Shown here: positions 57,159-64,000 of the stretch, in pieces
Numbering within the stretch: the stretch's first letter is position 1
Layout: each line of letters begins with the position of its first letter
Origin: Mycobacterium heckeshornense
GTDB taxonomy: Bacteria; Actinomycetota; Actinomycetes; Mycobacteriales; Mycobacteriaceae
Length of the DNA: 64,000 nt
Reading direction: 5' to 3'
Assembly: GCF_016592155.1 (NCBI RefSeq)
Contig: NZ_AP024237.1
Location: 3,534,001-3,598,000, forward strand
Position numbers and translations under genes: made by a program
The notes under the pieces: generated by a model
The model's input: the letters and a program-made list of their open reading frames with translations, nothing else
What the model was told of the DNA's origin: nothing
Databases searched by the model: none

Positions 57159-57964
57159 CGTCGGCCCCGCGCCTGGTTGTAGCGGTCGGAGTCGAAGAAC
57201 TCGATTTCCCAGTTGTCGCCTTTCCTCGCCAGGTCCGCTTGCACCGTGACGATCCGGCGTTCAACCGCCAGGACTTCGGCAACGGTGTGACCGGCCAGCG
57301 CGTCGAGCTGGGTCCACGTCGGTGGCAGCAGGAAGCTGCGCCCGGCCGCGAAGTCCTCGATAGCGGCCTCGGGCGTGGTCCACCCGGCTTGATCGGATTC
57401 GGTGTTCTCCCCGTCGGCGCGCTGACCCTCGGGCAGCGCTGCGACGAAGAAGTAGGTGTCGTAGCGGCGGGTGCGCTCGGCTTCCGGGGTCACCCAGTTA
57501 GCCCACGGCCGCAGCAGATCGGCACGCAACACCAGGTTTTCCCGCCGCAGAAAGTCGGCGAACGACAGCGTCCGGTCGGCCAGCGCGCGGCGCGATTCGC
57601 GATACAGCGCGGCGTCGCTGACGATGCCGTGCGGGTCGTCGGCGGGACCCGCGAACAGCACCCCGGATTCTTCGAACGTCTCCCGGGCGGCGGCGCATAC
57701 CAGCGCCTCGGCCAAGTCGGCCTGGATGCCAAACCGCTGGGCCCACCAACTCGGCGGAGGTCCCGTCCAGGCGATGTCGGCGTTGCGGTCGCGGTCGTCG
57801 ACGCCGCCGCCGGGAAACACCATCACCCCGGCGGCGAACTCCATCGCCGAATGGCGGCGCATCAAAAACACGGCAAGGCCATCGGCGGTGTCGCGAACCA
57901 GCATCACGGTCGCGGCCGGGCGCGGTGTCAACGGCACAAACGGCTCGCCAGTCGACGAGGTCAT
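57149..57964 (-). CDS. Nudix hydrolase with a long insertion (Rv3040c-like)
   Basis: 271 residues. The Nudix signature is split by a long insertion: [14 protein letters not shown] at the front and [20 protein letters not shown] about 40 residues later, as in NUDT19-type enzymes that hydrolyse CoA derivatives. [14 protein letters not shown] precedes the box. The ATG at 57964 overlaps the stop of the ABC gene as ATGA. The substrate is unproven. Confidence 0.88.
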   Translation of the reverse strand: MTSSTGEPFVPLTPRPAATVMLVRDTADGLAVFLMRRHSAMEFAAGVMVFPGGGVDDRDRNADIAWTGPPPSWWAQRFGIQADLAEALVCAAARETFEESGVLFAGPADDPHGIVSDAALYRESRRALADRTLSFADFLRRENLVLRADLLRPWANWVTPEAERTRRYDTYFFVAALPEGQRADGENTESDQAGWTTPEAAIEDFAAGRSFLLPPTWTQLDALAGHTVAEVLAVERRIVTVQADLARKGDNWEIEFFDSDRYNQARGRRWR

Positions 57965-58803
57965 GAGCGCCTCCGGTGGGCGGCACGGACACGGGTTCGC
58001 CGGGCGAAGTAGCGGCCGTCGATGACGTCCACCGCAATCGACTGGCCGAACGCCGCGGACAGATTCTCGGCGGTGAGCACATCGGGCAACAAGCCCGAGG
58101 CCACGACTTGGCCTTCCGCCAGCAGCATGCAGTGGCTAAAGCCAAGCGGAATCTCCTCGACGTGGTGGGTCACCAGCACCAAGGCCGGCGCGTCGGGGTC
58201 GGCGGCCAGGTCCGTCAGCCGCGCCATCAGTTCTTCTCGGCCCCCCAAGTCCAGTCCGGCCGCCGGCTCGTCAAGCAGCAGCAGTTCCGGATCGGTCATC
58301 AGCGCGCGGGCGATCAGCACTCGTTTACGCTCACCCTCGGAGAGCGTGTCGTACGTGCGGTCGGCCAGGTGCTCAGCGCCCAGGCTCTCCAGCATGTCGA
58401 TCGCCCGGGTGTAGTCGACGTCGTCATAACGCTCACGCCACCGGCCCAGCACCGCATAGCTGGCCGACATCACCAGGTCGCGCACCACTTCGTCGCCCGG
58501 CACCCGTTGCGCCAACACCGACGAACTCAAGCCCACCCGGGAGCGCAGCTCGGTCATGTCGACGCGCCCCAGCCGCTCGCCGAGCACGTAGGCCACCCCC
58601 GACGACGGGTGCTCGGCCGCGGCGGCGATCCGCAGCAGCGAGGTCTTGCCGGCCCCGTTGGGCCCGACGATGACCCAGCGCTCGTCAAGTTCGACCGTCC
58701 AGTCCACCGGACCCACCAGAACTCGCCCATCACGGCGCAGCGAAACGTTTCTGAAGTCGATCAGCAGATCAGGGTCGACTGCGTCGCTTGCGGTTTCGGG
58801 CAC
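57961..58803 (-). CDS. ABC transporter ATP-binding protein (Rv3041c-like)
   Basis: 280 residues of a single ABC ATPase domain: Walker A IVGPNGAGKTSLLR, signature LSEGERKRVLIARAL, Walker B LLLLDEPAAGLDL and the His switch VLVTHHVEEIP. No permease gene is adjacent, so the partner and cargo are unknown; the sequence resembles the ModF/YheS-like cytosolic group rather than an importer. The start is a GTG at 58803. Confidence 0.9.
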   Translation of the reverse strand: MPETASDAVDPDLLIDFRNVSLRRDGRVLVGPVDWTVELDERWVIVGPNGAGKTSLLRIAAAAEHPSSGVAYVLGERLGRVDMTELRSRVGLSSSVLAQRVPGDEVVRDLVMSASYAVLGRWRERYDDVDYTRAIDMLESLGAEHLADRTYDTLSEGERKRVLIARALMTDPELLLLDEPAAGLDLGGREELMARLTDLAADPDAPALVLVTHHVEEIPLGFSHCMLLAEGQVVASGLLPDVLTAENLSAAFGQSIAVDVIDGRYFARRTRVRAAHRRRS

Positions 58804-58854
58804 TCGACAATGGTGCCGTACCGCGACGGTCGACCGGGTGGCGGGTCGCCCGGC

Positions 58855-61861
<3,007 letters not shown>

Positions 61862-61880
61862 GAGCTCCTCCAAACATCCT

Positions 61881-61898
61881 CAGAGGCAGATGCCTCTG
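61881..61898. promoter_or_regulatory. Perfect inverted repeat before ctaD
   Basis: CAGAGGCA and TGCCTCTG, separated by GA, lie 20 bases before the ctaD start in the ctaD-fecB divergent region. It could be an operator or a hairpin in the ctaD mRNA leader. Confidence 0.4.
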
Positions 61899-62010
61899 GA
61901 TCTTCTGTGGAATCCTAGCGTCCGATCCGTTCGGTAAAGAGCTTAGTCCTACATAACGTCGTAACAGCGCGCGCAACCGGGCCGGCACACGGCGGCCGGA
62001 TGTTACCGTC

Positions 62011-63126
62011 GTGCATGTGCTGTTCAGCCGTGTGCGACCCGGCGTTCTGCCGGCCGCGGTGGCAACAGCGATTTTCGTGACGCTGTGCTCCGGTTGCAAA
62101 CCCGCGCCGCTCGGCGGCCAGCGCCCGTCGCCGACCCGATCGGTGATCACCAGCACCACCACCATCGCCGGTGCCGGCGTCCTGGGGAATCAGCGTCGTC
62201 CCGATGAATCGTGCGCGCCGCAACCGGCGCCGGTGGACCCGGGTCCGCCGACCCGCTCGGCACCCAACGCCGCCGGCGTGAGCCCCGCTGCGGCCGAGGT
62301 CCGCGCCGAACCGCAACGTATCGTGGTGCTCTCCGGTGACCAGCTCGACGCCTTGTGCGCGCTGGGATTGCAGTCTCGGATCGTGGCCGCCGCGTTACCG
62401 GACGACTCGTCGGGCCAGCCCTCCTACCTGGGCACGGTCATACACCGGTTGCCCGGTGTGGGCACCCGCAGCGCTCCCGACGTGCCGGCCATCGCGGCGG
62501 CCAAACCGGATCTGATCCTGGGCTCGATAGCCTTAACGCCCCATTTGTACCCGGCCCTGGCGGCGATTGCGCCGACCGTCTTCACTGGCGCGCCCGGGGC
62601 CGCCTGGGAAGATAACCTGCGCCGCGTGGGCGCCGCCACGGCGCGCGCCGGCGCCGCGGATAAGATCGTCAACGATTTCACCGCTGATGCCGCGCAAGCC
62701 GGCGCCGCACATGATGCCAGCCACTACCAAGCGTCGATCGTCCAGCTGACCACCAACACGGTGCGGGTTTTCGGCGCCCACAACTTCCCGGCCAGCGTGC
62801 TCACCGCAGTCGGCGTCGACCGGCCGGCCTCGCAGCGATTCACCGATAAGCCATATGTCGAAATCGGCGCCAGCGATACCGATCTTGCGGGCACACCGGA
62901 TTTTTCGGCGGCCGACGCCGACATCGTCTACGTGTCGTTCACGTCGCCGGCCGCCAAAGACCGCGCCCCGGCCGTGTTCGACAGCAACGCGTGGCGCAAG
63001 CTGTCCGCCAACCGGGACAACCGGGTGTTCGTGGTCAACAACGAGGTATGGCAGACCGGGCAGGGCGTGGTCGCGGCCCGCGGCATCGTCGACGACTTGC
63101 GCTGGGTCAACGCCCCGATCAACTGA
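62011..63126 (+). CDS. fecB: FecB-like periplasmic siderophore-binding lipoprotein
   Basis: 371 residues of an exported metal-siderophore binding lipoprotein. A signal peptide ends in lipobox TLCSGC, then a Pro/Thr-rich linker precedes the periplasmic-binding domain (IVVLSGDQLDALCALGLQSRIVAAALP, IAAAKPDLILGS, DNRVFVVNNEVWQTGQGVVAARG). In M. tuberculosis FecB contributes to iron use and to envelope integrity. The start is a GTG at 62011, with a second GTG at 62017. It precedes adhC in the same direction. Confidence 0.92.
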   Translation: MHVLFSRVRPGVLPAAVATAIFVTLCSGCKPAPLGGQRPSPTRSVITSTTTIAGAGVLGNQRRPDESCAPQPAPVDPGPPTRSAPNAAGVSPAAAEVRAEPQRIVVLSGDQLDALCALGLQSRIVAAALPDDSSGQPSYLGTVIHRLPGVGTRSAPDVPAIAAAKPDLILGSIALTPHLYPALAAIAPTVFTGAPGAAWEDNLRRVGAATARAGAADKIVNDFTADAAQAGAAHDASHYQASIVQLTTNTVRVFGAHNFPASVLTAVGVDRPASQRFTDKPYVEIGASDTDLAGTPDFSAADADIVYVSFTSPAAKDRAPAVFDSNAWRKLSANRDNRVFVVNNEVWQTGQGVVAARGIVDDLRWVNAPIN

Positions 63127-63244
63127 CGACGACGCTATCTCCCGTCATGCTCGCCGCGCCAACCCAAATACATAGAGTGCCTATGCTAATCTGGTGGTGT
63201 TCCCCCAATATCCGGATGCTTTAAATACACCCACGAGGTTTGCC

Positions 63245-64000
63245 ATGAGCACAGTTTCTGCGTATGCGGCCACGTCGGCCAGCGAACCGCTGACGAAAAC
63301 CACCATCACTCGCCGCGACCCGGGTCCCCACGACGCGGTGATCGACATCAAGTTCTGCGGCATCTGCCACTCAGATATCCACACCGCCAAAGCCGAATGG
63401 GGCCAACCGAATTACCCCGTCGTCCCGGGTCATGAAATCGCCGGCGTGGTGAGCGCCATCGGTTCTGATGTCACCAAGTACAAGGTCGGCGACCGCGTCG
63501 GCGTGGGTTGCTTTGTGGACTCCTGCCGCGAGTGCAGCAGCTGCCTTGCCGGCGTGGAGCAGTATTGCAAGGCGGGGATGACAACGACCTACAACGGCGT
63601 CGGCCGAGACGGCCAGCCGACCTACGGCGGATACAGCCAGGCGATCGTCGTCGACGAGAACTATGTCTTGCGCATCCCCGACGCGCTGCCGCTGGATGCG
63701 GCCGCACCGCTGATGTGCGCGGGCATCACGCTGTACTCGCCGCTGCGACACTGGAATGCCCGGCCCGGCAAGCGGATTGCGGTGATCGGCTTGGGCGGGC
63801 TTGGCCACATGGGCGTCAAGCTGGGCAAGGCGATGGGCGCCGACGTGACGGTGCTGTCGCAGTCGCTGAAGAAGATGGAGGACGGGCTGCGCTTGGGCGC
63901 CGGCCACTACTACGCGACCTCGGATCGCGACACCTTCCGCAAGCTGCGCGGTAGCTTCGACCTGATCCTGAACACGGTTTCGGCGAACCTAGATCTCGGC
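63245..64000 (+). CDS. adhC: NADP-dependent alcohol dehydrogenase, partial
   Basis: The gene runs off the right edge; 252 codons are visible. It is a zinc-dependent medium-chain dehydrogenase that reduces aldehydes or oxidises alcohols with NADP(H). Catalytic zinc ligands lie in [11 protein letters not shown] and GHEIAG, the structural zinc lobe is [16 protein letters not shown], and the cofactor fold is [21 protein letters not shown]. The ATG at 63245 is used. In the 118 bases before it I see only a weak TATGCT-type -10 box. Confidence 0.93.
   Translation, partial: MSTVSAYAATSASEPLTKTTITRRDPGPHDAVIDIKFCGICHSDIHTAKAEWGQPNYPVVPGHEIAGVVSAIGSDVTKYKVGDRVGVGCFVDSCRECSSCLAGVEQYCKAGMTTTYNGVGRDGQPTYGGYSQAIVVDENYVLRIPDALPLDAAAPLMCAGITLYSPLRHWNARPGKRIAVIGLGGLGHMGVKLGKAMGADVTVLSQSLKKMEDGLRLGAGHYYATSDRDTFRKLRGSFDLILNTVSANLDLG

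Overview
This window is high-GC chromosomal DNA from a Mycobacterium, most likely a non-tuberculous species. From beginning to end it follows the gene order that I recall for M. tuberculosis between about Rv2993c and Rv3045: leuB-serA-ilvC-ilvN-ilvB, cfp6, a DoxX gene, lppZ, gatB-pfkA-gatA-gatC, ligA, lpqA, mnmA-iscS, etfA-etfB, the methylglucose lipopolysaccharide (MGLP) genes, echA17, serB, ctaD, fecB and adhC. The Rv numbers are assigned from remembered protein sequences, not from a search. Typical mycobacterial features are frequent GTG starts, 4-base stop/start overlaps, and lipoproteins with short lipoboxes.

Positions 1-12300: a partial fumarylacetoacetate-hydrolase-family gene; a collapsed TetR/MpaB gene pair; a tandem pair of paralogous MFS transporters; then the branched-chain and serine biosynthesis genes. 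The ilvBNC genes are preceded by an attenuator: a promoter, a 16-codon leader peptide containing Leu-Leu-Val-Val-Leu, an 11-bp inverted repeat and an intrinsic terminator. Cfp6, a DoxX-like membrane protein and LppZ follow.

Positions 12318-28281: an insertion relative to M. tuberculosis. A compact operon on the minus strand, about 14 kb, encodes a cytosolic [NiFe]-hydrogenase of the group 2a (Huc) type, the class that scavenges low or atmospheric H2. It contains hucS, hucL, a NifU/Rieske-type electron carrier, three uncharacterised proteins (two of them DUF5947 and DUF6084), a 39-residue membrane microprotein too short for routine ORF calling, hypF, a SIS-HypC fusion, a GmhA-like isomerase, hypE, hypC, hypD and a DUF6390 protein. 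The uncharacterised accessory genes are the least explained biology in the window. I find no hypA, hypB, large-subunit endopeptidase or hucM here. Two genes run divergently from hucS; one resembles an iron-sulfur RecB/Cas4-like nuclease with a degenerate active-site motif.

Positions 28427-45300: gatB; a PadR regulator whose low-complexity 5' part lies in another frame; an MFS transporter; pfkA; gatA and gatC; an ACT protein; a TetR/cytochrome P450 pair with an 8-bp-arm palindromic operator; ligA; an ArsR remnant; a MetE-like protein; lpqA; mnmA-iscS. The ESX/PPE genes that lie between lpqA and mnmA in M. tuberculosis are absent.

Positions 45300-64000: etfA/etfB; the MGLP operon (methyltransferase, GH57 enzyme, glycosyltransferase); an acyltransferase; a 58-bp tandem repeat; a lipoprotein whose signal region carries a 64-bp palindrome; a run of minus-strand genes ending at serB and ctaD; then fecB and a partial adhC. 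Dispersed palindromes occur at several junctions. I saw no tRNA, rRNA, insertion sequence, CRISPR array or prophage.
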